Shown in pieces: positions 47,741 to 56,419 of a stretch of 64,000 bases of DNA. The stretch spans positions 1 to 64,000 of the forward strand of contig JAKAJH010000010.1 in the NCBI GenBank assembly GCA_021813905.1, in the 5' to 3' direction. Origin of the DNA: Bacteroidota bacterium (GTDB lineage: Bacteria; Bacteroidota; Ignavibacteria; UBA10030). Every line of letters starts with the position of its first letter. Position 1 is the first letter of the stretch. The notes beneath the pieces were generated by a model that was not told the DNA's origin, did not search any database, and saw only the letters and a list, made by a program, of their open reading frames with translations. The position numbers were made by a program, and so were the translations under genes.

Positions 47741-48055
47741 ATGACCGTCCGAGTGCTGTCCATTCTTCTCTCCGTTCTCTGGATCTCCTGCACGCGCCCG
47801 GATCTCCATGCCCGCAGCGATGTGCGACAGCTTGCCCGGACCTATCGGGAAATCCTGGATCTGAAGATCCGACTCGGGAAGCCGGACGGCGGCCTCACGG
47901 CGGATGCCTTCCGCACGCAGACCGCGGACGTACTTCGGAAGCACGGTTACAAGCCCGAGTCGTTTCAGGAAGCGCTGGCGGATCTCCGCACCTCACCCGA
48001 TCTGCTGAAGGCATTTACGGACGACGTCATCGCACAGCAACAAACCGCTCGGTAA
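47741..48055 (+). CDS. Small putative lipoprotein, DUF4296-like
   Basis: 104 residues. N-terminal hydrophobic stretch VRVLSILLSVLWISC ends in a lipobox-like Cys at residue 17. The helical remainder (LARTYREILDLKIRLGKP, RKHGYKPESFQEALADLRTS, PDLLKAFTDDV) follows the layout of DUF4296 lipoproteins of Bacteroidota (helix, then KYG-type turn, then Y/P-rich helix), but similarity is faint. 34 bases before the M16 peptidase gene, so probably co-transcribed with it. Confidence 0.65.
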   Translation: MTVRVLSILLSVLWISCTRPDLHARSDVRQLARTYREILDLKIRLGKPDGGLTADAFRTQTADVLRKHGYKPESFQEALADLRTSPDLLKAFTDDVIAQQQTAR

Positions 48056-48089
48056 GCTTTTCCTTCTCACCAGTGTTCAAGGAGGCCGT

Positions 48090-49586
48090 ATGAACAAACG
48101 GGGATGGCTCGCCATTGCGATCCTCATCCTCCTGATCCCGCTCGCTGCGTGGAGTCAGGACGGATTCCGGGACATCCAGAAACAGGTCACCGAATTCACG
48201 CTGAAGAACGGGCTGACCTTCATCGTGCTGCCGCGCCATGAGGCGCCGGTGATTTCCTTCCACACGTACGTGGACGTCGGATCGGTCAACGAAGACCGTG
48301 GCATCACGGGGCTCGCGCACATCTTCGAACACCTGGCGTTCAAGGGAACGACCACCATCGGGACGAAGGACTACCGGAAGGAAAAGCCCGCCCTCGAGGC
48401 ACTCGACAAGTCGTGGAACGCGCTCCGGGCCGAAGAGATCCGGCTTCCGCATCCGGACAGCGCGCGCCTGGCCGAGCTCACGAAGGATTTCAACGCGAAG
48501 CAGGACGCGGCGTCCGCTCTGGTCGAGAACAACCAGTTCGGCCAGATCGTTGAACAGAACGGCGGCGTCGGCCTGAACGCCATGACGAACTCGGACGCCA
48601 CCCAGTATTTCTACAGTCTCCCGTCGAACAAGGCCGAGCTGTGGTTCTCGCTGGAGTCGTCGCGCTTTCTCGATCCGGTCTTCCGCGATTTCTATAAGGA
48701 GAAGAATGTCGTAATGGAAGAGCGCCGGATGGGCGTGGAAAGCAGTCCGACCGGGAAGCTCCTCGAAGAATTCCTTTCGGTGGCGTTCAAGGCGCATCCG
48801 TACCGCGACGAGGTCGTCGGCCACATGTCGGATTTGAAGGCCATCAGCCGCGACGACGCCATCGCCTTCTTCAAGAAGTACTACGTCCCTTCCAACATGG
48901 TCATCGCCATTGTGGGCGACATCGAGCCCGCGGAAGCGAAACGGCTGTCGGAGATCTACTTCGGCCGGCTGCCAGCGCGCCCGAAGCCCGAGCCGCTGCG
49001 TACCGTCGAACCGCCGCAGATCGGCGAACGCCGCGTGACGCTGCACGAACAGTCGCAGCGCTGGCTGCTCGTCGGATACAAGAAAGGAGGCGCGCTGTCA
49101 CCGGACGATCCCGTCTACGACGTGATCTCCGACCTCATGAGCTCCGGCCGCACCTCGCGTCTGTACAAATCCCTCGTCCGCGACAAGAAGATCGCCATCC
49201 AGGCGGCGGGGTTCTCGGGATTCCCGGGACAAAAGTATCCCAACCTCTTCCTCTTCTACGCCCTCCCGTCGCAGGGACACACGAATGAGGAATGCCTCAC
49301 GGCTATCAACGATGAGATCAATCGCCTGAAGACAGAACCGGTCAGCGCCGAAGAGCTGAACGGCGTCAAGGCCCGTGCCCGCGCCGGTCTCATCCGTGCA
49401 CTCTCCTCCAACTCCGGTCTCGCCATGCAGCTCACGTACGCCGCTGTGGTCATGGGCGACTGGCACCAGTTGTTCACGTCGCTCGACAAGATCAATGCCG
49501 TGACGGCGGCGGACATCCAGCGCGTCGCCGATGAGGTGTTCGTCGATAACAACCGGACGATCGGCACGATCGAGCCGGTGAACTGA
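48090..49586 (+). CDS. M16-family zinc peptidase, catalytic type
   Basis: 498 residues. Signal peptide ends LAAWSQ. The inverted zinc motif HxxEH is present as HIFEHLAFKGT, with the distal Glu near NNQFGQIVEQNG; then the MTNSDATQYFYSLPSN and VVMEERRMGVE segments of the family. The second domain includes QSQRWLLVGYKKGG and ELNGVKARARAGLIRAL. It contains an insertion of about 50 residues after the zinc motif. Paired with the inactive partner 12 bases downstream; together they likely form a periplasmic heterodimer. Confidence 0.92.
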   Translation: MNKRGWLAIAILILLIPLAAWSQDGFRDIQKQVTEFTLKNGLTFIVLPRHEAPVISFHTYVDVGSVNEDRGITGLAHIFEHLAFKGTTTIGTKDYRKEKPALEALDKSWNALRAEEIRLPHPDSARLAELTKDFNAKQDAASALVENNQFGQIVEQNGGVGLNAMTNSDATQYFYSLPSNKAELWFSLESSRFLDPVFRDFYKEKNVVMEERRMGVESSPTGKLLEEFLSVAFKAHPYRDEVVGHMSDLKAISRDDAIAFFKKYYVPSNMVIAIVGDIEPAEAKRLSEIYFGRLPARPKPEPLRTVEPPQIGERRVTLHEQSQRWLLVGYKKGGALSPDDPVYDVISDLMSSGRTSRLYKSLVRDKKIAIQAAGFSGFPGQKYPNLFLFYALPSQGHTNEECLTAINDEINRLKTEPVSAEELNGVKARARAGLIRALSSNSGLAMQLTYAAVVMGDWHQLFTSLDKINAVTAADIQRVADEVFVDNNRTIGTIEPVN

Positions 49587-49598
49587 GGAGACAATGCC

Positions 49599-51734
49599 AT
49601 GAGAACATTCCGCGCAACGCTCTCGGCGGTTCTGGTCCTGGCGTTCGTCGCCGCAGCGGCCGCACAGACCAGAGGGACCACACCGCAGGATTATAGGAAG
49701 CTGAAGTACCCCGCCCTTCGCGAGATTCAGATTCCGGAACCGACCCGGTTCGAACTTCCCAACGGGATGATCGTGTACCTGCTCGAAGATCACACGTTTC
49801 CGGTCGTCAACGCCTCCGTGCTGGTACGGACGGGATCACGCTACGAACCGACCGGGAAGGTCGGCCTCGCCTCCATGACCGGGCAGGTCATGCGCACCGG
49901 CGGAACCACGATGCACTCCGGCGAGGAAATCGATTCTTTGCTCGGAGCAGTGGGCGCCTCGGTGGAAACGTACATCGGCACTGCCAACGGCGGTGGCCGG
50001 ATGAATGTGCTGAAGGAGAACGTCGACCTCGGTCTCACCCTGCTGTCCGACATCCTCCGCAATCCGGTGTTCCGCGAGGACAAGATCGATCTGGCCAAGG
50101 TGCAGGCCCGATCCGCCATTTCGCGACGGAACGATGAGATCTCGGGCATTTCCTCCCGGGAATTCGCCAGGCTGATCTACGGCCCGACGCCGTACGGCCG
50201 GCAGCAGGAATACGCTGACGTGGAGAACATCACCCGGCAGGACCTCATCGACTTCCATCACGAATTTTTCGTGCCAAACGGCACGATGATGGCCATCTGG
50301 GGCGACATGAGTATCCCGGAGATGGAGAAGAAAGTGCAGGACATCTTCGGCTCGTGGGAAAAGCGTGACGTGCGGCTGCCCGTTGTGGCGAAGCCCCGCA
50401 TGGCCCGCCAACAGACGATCAACTTCATCAAGAAGGATGATGTCAATCAGGCGTACATCGCCGTCGGACACCTGGGCGGATTGCTGAACGATGCGGAAAG
50501 CGCCGATCTGAATCTGGCCGACCAGGCCTTCGGCGGTGCGTTCGCCTCCCGCCTCTTCAAAAAGGTCCGCTCTGAGCAGGGACTTGCCTACGCGGTCTAC
50601 AGCTCATGGGGCGAAAGCTGGGATTATCCCGGCGTCTTCCGGATGGGCGGCTCGACAAAGTCCGGCTCCATGATGAAGATGCTCAAGTCGATCCTCGCCG
50701 AGTACCGTGATGTCATTGCGAACGGCATCACCGACCAAGAGCTGAAGTTCGCCAAGGACAGCTATCTGAACTCCTTCGTGTTCCAGTACGACACCAAGGG
50801 CAAGGTGATCAGCCAGCTGCTGACGCTCGAGTTCTTCGGATATCCGAAGGACTACATCCGCACGCAACAGCAGAAGGTGCAGCAGGCCACCCGGAAGAGC
50901 GTCGACGACGCCGTCAAGGCGCGCTGGAATCCCGACCTGTTGACCATTCTCGTGGTCGGCAAGGAATCCGATTTCGACACGCCGTTGTCGGAGCTGGGCC
51001 CGGTCAACACCATCGACATCACGATCCCGGCGCCGCCGGAAAAAATCCCCGAGCCGACGGCGGCGACCGTCGCACGCGGCAAGGACCTTCTGCGCAAAGC
51101 CCTGGCGGCACTTGGACCGAACGCGCCAAGCGTGAAGGACATGTCCGCAGAAGGATCGATGAAGGCCGCCGGACCCATGGGCGAAGTCGCAATGAAGGTG
51201 AAGTTCGACGTACTCTATCCCGACAAGGTCAGCCGCGTCATGACGACGCCGATGGGTGAGTTGACGATGACCCTGGACGGAAAGTCCGGATGGATGAAGC
51301 TGCCGATGGGCGTGCGGGACCTTCCGCCGTCCCAGGTCGAGGAGATGTACAAGAGCCTCTTCCTGGATCCGATGGTCGTGCTTTCCCACATCGATTCGCC
51401 GGACTACACGATCTATTACTACAAGGACGACAAGGTCAACGACCGGCCGGTCTCGGGCGTCATCGTGAAGCACGGACCGACGGGAGCGCTCACCCGCTGG
51501 TTCCTCGACAACGAGACCATGATGCTGCTGAAGGCCGTCACGCGGGCGCAGGGAGAGGCGGGGTTGCAGGATCAGGAGGAGCTGTACGATGACTACCGCG
51601 ATGTCGGCGGCGTGAAGGTGGCCTTCAAGACCCGGCAATTCATGGACGGGAAGCAGCAGATGGAGCTGGAACTGTCCGGCGCGAAATTCAATACCGGACT
51701 CACGGATGCCCAGTTCAAGAAGCCGGCGCAGTAA
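49599..51734 (+). CDS. M16-family peptidase partner lacking zinc motif, with LolA-like C-terminus
   Basis: 711 residues, signal peptide to about residue 23. The M16 fold is clear (FELPNGMIVYLLEDHTFPVV, RKSVDDAVKARWNPDLLTIL), but the zinc site is replaced by ASMTGQVMRTGG, so it is a non-catalytic subunit that retains the C-terminal substrate-binding pattern (KVRSEQGLAYAVYSSWGE). Beyond the usual end (about residue 480) there is a further domain of about 200 residues, beta-rich and reminiscent of LolA/LolB-type lipoprotein carriers (KVSRVMTTPMGELTMTLDG). The fusion is notable. Confidence 0.88.
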   Translation: MRTFRATLSAVLVLAFVAAAAAQTRGTTPQDYRKLKYPALREIQIPEPTRFELPNGMIVYLLEDHTFPVVNASVLVRTGSRYEPTGKVGLASMTGQVMRTGGTTMHSGEEIDSLLGAVGASVETYIGTANGGGRMNVLKENVDLGLTLLSDILRNPVFREDKIDLAKVQARSAISRRNDEISGISSREFARLIYGPTPYGRQQEYADVENITRQDLIDFHHEFFVPNGTMMAIWGDMSIPEMEKKVQDIFGSWEKRDVRLPVVAKPRMARQQTINFIKKDDVNQAYIAVGHLGGLLNDAESADLNLADQAFGGAFASRLFKKVRSEQGLAYAVYSSWGESWDYPGVFRMGGSTKSGSMMKMLKSILAEYRDVIANGITDQELKFAKDSYLNSFVFQYDTKGKVISQLLTLEFFGYPKDYIRTQQQKVQQATRKSVDDAVKARWNPDLLTILVVGKESDFDTPLSELGPVNTIDITIPAPPEKIPEPTAATVARGKDLLRKALAALGPNAPSVKDMSAEGSMKAAGPMGEVAMKVKFDVLYPDKVSRVMTTPMGELTMTLDGKSGWMKLPMGVRDLPPSQVEEMYKSLFLDPMVVLSHIDSPDYTIYYYKDDKVNDRPVSGVIVKHGPTGALTRWFLDNETMMLLKAVTRAQGEAGLQDQEELYDDYRDVGGVKVAFKTRQFMDGKQQMELELSGAKFNTGLTDAQFKKPAQ

Positions 51735-51758
51735 GAACGCGGCACACGGTTTCCCACG

Positions 51759-51785
51759 GGGCAGCCTTCGGGCTGCCCTTTTTTT
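51759..51785 (+). terminator. Intrinsic terminator after M16 pair
   Basis: GGGCAGCC-TTCG-GGCTGCCC followed by TTTTTTT. Stable UUCG tetraloop; 25 bases past the stop. Confidence 0.95.
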
Positions 51786-51794
51786 GTACCGGAC

Positions 51795-51823
51795 TTGACA
51801 GACGGAGCCGGATTCGCTATTTT
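51795..51823 (+). promoter_or_regulatory. Promoter of the LexA/CI-like repressor
   Basis: TTGACA at 51795-51800, 17-base spacer, TATTTT at 51818-51823. Followed within seven bases by a perfect palindrome at the expected start site. Confidence 0.8.
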
Positions 51824-51829
51824 ACAGGC

Positions 51830-51841
51830 GACAAATTTGTC
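51830..51841. promoter_or_regulatory. Putative operator GACAAATTTGTC
   Basis: Perfect 12-bp palindrome at about +1 to +12 of the predicted transcript. A half-site-like ATTGTC occurs again at 51867-51872. The position suggests autorepression by the repressor encoded at 51891. Confidence 0.6.
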
Positions 51842-51890
51842 ATCCATCGCAGCGTTCGGTGCCAGAATTGTCAGTCCTCGGAGCACGAAC

Positions 51891-52541
51891 ATGAAGAACT
51901 CGATCGCAAACCGCATCCGCGAAGCGCGAACAGCGAAGAGCCTCGACCAGGCCGATCTCGCGGCGCGCATCGATGTGGCAACGCGAACCGTCCAGCGGTG
52001 GGAGAAGGGGGAGCAGGTACCGGACAGCAATTACCTGATGCGCATCGCGCGTGCGACGGCGGTGTTGCCTCACTGGCTCCTCACGGGAGACGGCGGCATG
52101 TTCCCGTCAGCGGCAAACCAGGCCAACGTCCATCCCATTCCCACCAGTCGGTACCGGAAGATCAATCTCGTCAGCGTTCCCCTGCTTGCGTCCGTGCCCG
52201 GCGGCGTTCCGAACCTCATCTTCCATCCCGATCATGTCGAGCGGTACATCACGGTCGACGACATTCGCGACCAGAATGCGTTCGCGCTCGAGGTCCGCGG
52301 AAACAGCATGGCACCGCGCATCGAGAACGGCGATATTATCGTCGTCAGTCCGCGGCTGGAAGTTCGCAGCGGCGACATCTGCGTGGTGCGCGTGCAGGAT
52401 GAAGACACTGTGAAGCGCATCAAGATCGAAGAGCAGTTCCTCCATCTCATTCCCCTCAATCCCGAATTCGAGCCGATGGCCGTCCGGAAACGTGACGTCA
52501 CGTTCATGTGGAAGGTCGTCAAGGTCATCAAGAATCTCTGA
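51891..52541 (+). CDS. XRE-HTH / S24 LexA-like transcriptional repressor
   Basis: 216 residues. Residues 1-65 form an XRE-type helix-turn-helix (LDQADLAARIDVATRTVQRWEKG). The C-terminal S24 domain has catalytic Ser139 in VRGNSMAPRIENGD and Lys175 in EDTVKRIKI, the LexA/CI self-cleavage dyad. The linker around residues 95-106 (SVPLLASVPGGV) is where cleavage occurs in CI-like proteins, though a clear Ala-Gly is absent. May respond to DNA damage, or be a remnant phage-type regulator. No phage genes nearby. Confidence 0.9.
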   Translation: MKNSIANRIREARTAKSLDQADLAARIDVATRTVQRWEKGEQVPDSNYLMRIARATAVLPHWLLTGDGGMFPSAANQANVHPIPTSRYRKINLVSVPLLASVPGGVPNLIFHPDHVERYITVDDIRDQNAFALEVRGNSMAPRIENGDIIVVSPRLEVRSGDICVVRVQDEDTVKRIKIEEQFLHLIPLNPEFEPMAVRKRDVTFMWKVVKVIKNL

Positions 52542-52604
52542 TTCTGGCGTTCTTCCTTCCTTTCCCCCACAAAGCGACTCTGAAGTCGTCCGGAGAGGGG
52601 ATAG

Positions 52605-52614
52605 ATTGTACAAT
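52605..52614. repeat. Palindrome ATTGTACAAT upstream of TPR-REC gene
   Basis: Perfect 10-bp palindrome in the 249-base region 52542-52790 between the repressor and the TPR-REC gene. It resembles the ATTGTC-type half-sites near the repressor promoter and could be a regulator site. Otherwise the region shows no gene; no convincing -35/-10 pair was found. Confidence 0.4.
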
Positions 52615-52790
52615 TTTCAATGCGCCGGTCGCACGGCAAACCGTCTACCGCGACGTGTGTGCAAAAACAGCTCGAAAAACGCCGTTTGCGCCTGAACCGC
52701 ACATCCCTCCTCCCCCTTCTCTCGTCCCGAATGCGGAACGGAACTTGAACATAAGGGACCGGGAGGCACCGTGAGACGGAGGACGGAACG

Positions 52791-54053
52791 ATGTTCGCAC
52801 CACAACAGCCGACAGCAAGACCGAAAGCCCCAAGCGTGGAACTGACACCCCGCGACGATCTTCGGAAGCAAGTCAGCGAGATCCTGAAACGGGTGGATCA
52901 GCTGATCAGACAGGGAGAACTCTCCCAGGCACAGATGGAGATTGCCCGCGCGAAGGAGCTGGACCCGCGCAACGTGTACGCGCTCGCATTCGAGGAGCGC
53001 ATCGGCAATCTGCTGACGCAGGAGCACGAGAGTCAGATCGCCGCAAGCGCAAAGCGCGCCGCCGACGAGGAGTCCGTGCGCCGGTTCGAGGTCGAGCGCA
53101 TCAAAGCGGAGGAACAGCGCCAGACCGTTCAGGAATACGCGGCTTCCACGCCTTCTCCCGCTCCGGCACCCGCGCGTAAGCAGGAGCCCGTCACCCGCAT
53201 CGGGGAGACGAACGCCCCGCGACGGACCGCCGGCATCCCCGCTTCCCCTTCCGTTCCCGAACGTTCATCGACAGCCGCGATCCCGCAGAACGCCGCGGAT
53301 CGTCCGATCGCCAATCACGAAGACGACCTGCGCATGTACCGCGAGTATCTGGAATCCATCTGGAAGACCGGTGCCGCGACGGCCGAGGAGCTTCGCCAGG
53401 GAGAGACGCTCCGGACGCTTCTGGCCGTCGATGCGGGTGAGCATGAGAAGCTGCAGCGGGAGATCCGGATGAAGTCGTACGTGGAAGCGGTCCGGCAGCA
53501 TCTGTCCGGCAACATCGCGGACCCCGTCCGGCCGGTGACGCTCGAGTCGCTGCGGACCCGATTCAGCATTTCCGAGAATGAACACTCCGAGATCGAGGCG
53601 AAACTCCTGCAGGAACTGCAGCGCGGCAAGAAACTCCCGAGCATTCTCGTAATCGACGACGACACGCGGCTGCTCGGCCTGCTCGCGGACGTTCTGACGA
53701 ACGCGGGATTCGACGTGATCGCGCTCTCCACATCGGACGAGGCGTTCGCCCTGCTGCGCAAGTTCCGGCCCGACCTCATTCTCTGCGACATCAACCTCGA
53801 GACGTCCACGATGGGCGGATTCACGTTCTACGAGAAGATTCAGGAGCGGCCGCACCTTCAGGATGTGCCGTTCGTCTTCCTGACCGGGCTCACCGACGAA
53901 GTCCTCGTGCGCACCGGCAAGGAACTCGGCGTGGACGACTATCTCACCAAACCGATCTCGGATGCAACGCTGGTGGCTACGCTCCGCGGAAAGCTGAAGC
54001 GGTACCGTCAGCTGCGCACCGCACGCGAGAAGAGCACAGCCGTCGCCGCCTGA
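52791..54053 (+). CDS. TPR-like/coiled protein with C-terminal receiver domain
   Basis: 420 residues. Residues 25-75 form a TPR-like pair of helices (LIRQGELSQAQMEIARAKELDP), then a coiled-coil, a Pro/Ala-rich linker (about 115-170), and two helical blocks to about 275. The C-terminal receiver domain (about 283-405) has acidic D289-D291, phospho-acceptor D333 in LILCDINLETS and Lys in YLTKPIS. No output domain. Such proteins may act as protein-binding switches. GGAGGACGG precedes ATG. Its stop abuts the stop of the convergent gene. Confidence 0.82.
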   Translation: MFAPQQPTARPKAPSVELTPRDDLRKQVSEILKRVDQLIRQGELSQAQMEIARAKELDPRNVYALAFEERIGNLLTQEHESQIAASAKRAADEESVRRFEVERIKAEEQRQTVQEYAASTPSPAPAPARKQEPVTRIGETNAPRRTAGIPASPSVPERSSTAAIPQNAADRPIANHEDDLRMYREYLESIWKTGAATAEELRQGETLRTLLAVDAGEHEKLQREIRMKSYVEAVRQHLSGNIADPVRPVTLESLRTRFSISENEHSEIEAKLLQELQRGKKLPSILVIDDDTRLLGLLADVLTNAGFDVIALSTSDEAFALLRKFRPDLILCDINLETSTMGGFTFYEKIQERPHLQDVPFVFLTGLTDEVLVRTGKELGVDDYLTKPISDATLVATLRGKLKRYRQLRTAREKSTAVAA

Positions 54054-56405
54054 TCACTCTCCGTCGTTGTCTTCGTCCGCTGCCCGCGAGAAGATCGAGT
54101 ACCGCGGCGCAGGCATCGGCGTTCCCTTCACCGCCCGCCAGATAATCTCGCTGAACAGCCGGTCCGGCGCCTCATCCTCGCGGCGCAGATCGATACCGTT
54201 CATCAGTTCCTGCCCCATCGTTCCCCGCGTATTGCGCGCTTCCAGACTCACGCGCGGCTCTTCGACGGTGTAGCCGGTCCCGGCCGGCGACTTCGCGAAC
54301 AGCCGGTGCATCGGTGTCGCGGAGGCGTCATACTGACTCATCGGCGGTATGCCGAGGATGAGTTCGATCGTCCGCAGCATGGAAGCGGTCGTGTACAGCG
54401 TGTGGTCCACGCCGTGTCCCTGCGTGTAGGGACTGATCACCAGCGCGGTGGAGCGATGGGCATCGACATGATCGGGGCCGTTTTGCGCATCATCCTCAAG
54501 CACGAAGATCGCCGTCTGCTTCCAGTACTTGCTGCGGGCGATCCGCTGGACGATCAGGCCGAGTGCGTAATCGTTCTGCGCCACGTACGCCGACGGCGTC
54601 AGGGCGCCCTTCTTTGCGCCGGCCGTGTGATCATTCGGCAGGTGCATGACGCAGAGCTGCGGCAGGTTCCCGTTCCTTTCGAACGACGAGAACTCCCGCT
54701 CCCACTCTTTGTAGCGGTCCACGTCCGAATACTCCAGATCCCATCCCCGATAGAGCGGGTCGAAATGTCCCGCGAGCTTCGGATCGCGCGGCGTTCCGGG
54801 CTGACCGACCGTATCGCTCGCCGTGATGAACTCGCCGTAACTCCGCACCGAGACACCCGTGCGGAGGGCCGCCGACCAGAGGAATCCCGCCGCCGGCCAT
54901 CCCGTCGGTTCCGTCCCTTCGAACACGTACTCGCCGCCGCGTCCGCCGTACTGCGTCGGCCAGCTCTTCTCAATGAAGTCGGTGGCATAGCCGCCCATCG
55001 ACCAGTTGTGTCCGTCGGCGCTCACTTCGGCGTTGACGTAGAAATTGTCGAGCAGACCGAACTGGCGCGCGAGCTTGTGCCCGTTGGGAGTGACGGACGC
55101 GCCGAAGAGACACAGCGACGAATCACCGTTCCCTTCCGGCATGTCGCCGAAGACCTGGTCGTACGTCCGGTTTTCCCGGATGATGTAGAAGACATGCTTG
55201 ATCGGGGATTTCCGTCCCACCGCCGACGGAATGACGCCGTTCGACCGGATGCCGGTCTTCAGGAGCGAGGCCTGCCGGTACGGCGTGTTCGCGAAAACCT
55301 GCGTCGAGTACATCACCAGCTGCTTCTCGGACGGGAACGGGATGATGGAATATGATCCGGGGAGCAGACTGGCGATGTATTGCCGCTGCGGATTCGGAAG
55401 AGATCTCTCTCCTTTGCCGTTCAGCACCAGCAGCGTTCCATCCTCCTTCACGAGGACTTTGGTCGGATACCAACCGACCGGAATGAAGCCGACCGGTTTC
55501 GGCCGATCCGGACGCTTTACCGAGATCACCGTGAGCGAATTATTGTCCGCGTTCGCGGCGACCACGAACGGCTTGCCGGGCACCACTGCCACGGAGTTGG
55601 TCGTCGAGCCCTCCGGTGCGTCAGGATGGATAGCAGTCCCGACGGAGGCAACCGCGGCGTGTTCCTTCAAATCGATGACGGAAACCGTGTTGTCATTCGC
55701 GCAGGCGATGTACGCGTACCGGCCGTCGGGCGAGACCGTGATCTCGTTCGGATGCTGGCCCGTGGCGCATTCATACGCCTTCGTCCCCTGCCGATACACG
55801 ACGAAGGCCTTGGAACCCCAGAGCGTTACGCCGACACTGCCGTCCGGCAGGAAGGCGCAATCGTACGGCATGCCCGGAAGCCGGATGGTGGATTGCCGGC
55901 CCGTGCGAAGATCGTGCGTGCGAAGGGTGCTGTCCTGACGGAACACCACGGCCAGAATTCCGTCATGGACATCCAGCCCCGCCGCGGCACCGATGTACGC
56001 CGGATTGGGCTCAGCAAACCGGATCGTGTCGCGTGCGACCAGTCTTCCGGAATCGATCGCGAACACATACACACAGTTCTGATATCCTCCCGACACGTAC
56101 AGCAGGTTGTCCGAAAATCGCAGGCCGTACCACGCGTCCGCCAGACGAACGCGGCTGGTCTCGGTGTTCGTCGTCAGATCGATGAGCCGAAGCTCCGCTT
56201 TGGACTCACCACTGTGCGAGACGGCCAGGTAGCGTTCGTCAGGAGAGAGCGCCGCGTTCATCGGAAAGTCGCCCAGAGGGATCTGCGTCCCGGCAGGTGA
56301 CAACCACCAGCCGTTGGGAAGCAGGACGCGACCGGCGTTCTCGCCGGGAATCTGAGCTGCAGCCAGAGAGGCAACCAGAACAACCAGTGCAAGTGCGTGT
56401 TTCAT
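54054..56405 (-). CDS. YncE-like beta-propeller fused to phosphoesterase (alkaline phosphatase-family)
   Basis: 783 residues from ATG at 56405 (AGAGGA upstream). Signal peptide at 1-17. N-terminal half is a seven-bladed propeller of the YncE type (ALSPDERYLAVSHSG, TVSPDGRYAYIACANDNTVS, DLKEH). The C-terminal half is a phosphoesterase/acid-phosphatase-like domain with FYIIRENRTYDQVFGDM, SADGHNWSMGGYATDF, FVLEDDAQNGPDHVDAHRS and LVISPYTQG. Probably periplasmic. Last gene of the head-group-type operon; its stop abuts the convergent TPR-REC gene without spacer. Confidence 0.85.
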   Translation of the reverse strand: MKHALALVVLVASLAAAQIPGENAGRVLLPNGWWLSPAGTQIPLGDFPMNAALSPDERYLAVSHSGESKAELRLIDLTTNTETSRVRLADAWYGLRFSDNLLYVSGGYQNCVYVFAIDSGRLVARDTIRFAEPNPAYIGAAAGLDVHDGILAVVFRQDSTLRTHDLRTGRQSTIRLPGMPYDCAFLPDGSVGVTLWGSKAFVVYRQGTKAYECATGQHPNEITVSPDGRYAYIACANDNTVSVIDLKEHAAVASVGTAIHPDAPEGSTTNSVAVVPGKPFVVAANADNNSLTVISVKRPDRPKPVGFIPVGWYPTKVLVKEDGTLLVLNGKGERSLPNPQRQYIASLLPGSYSIIPFPSEKQLVMYSTQVFANTPYRQASLLKTGIRSNGVIPSAVGRKSPIKHVFYIIRENRTYDQVFGDMPEGNGDSSLCLFGASVTPNGHKLARQFGLLDNFYVNAEVSADGHNWSMGGYATDFIEKSWPTQYGGRGGEYVFEGTEPTGWPAAGFLWSAALRTGVSVRSYGEFITASDTVGQPGTPRDPKLAGHFDPLYRGWDLEYSDVDRYKEWEREFSSFERNGNLPQLCVMHLPNDHTAGAKKGALTPSAYVAQNDYALGLIVQRIARSKYWKQTAIFVLEDDAQNGPDHVDAHRSTALVISPYTQGHGVDHTLYTTASMLRTIELILGIPPMSQYDASATPMHRLFAKSPAGTGYTVEEPRVSLEARNTRGTMGQELMNGIDLRREDEAPDRLFSEIIWRAVKGTPMPAPRYSIFSRAADEDNDGE

Positions 56406-56419
56406 GAAAGTCCTCTGCA

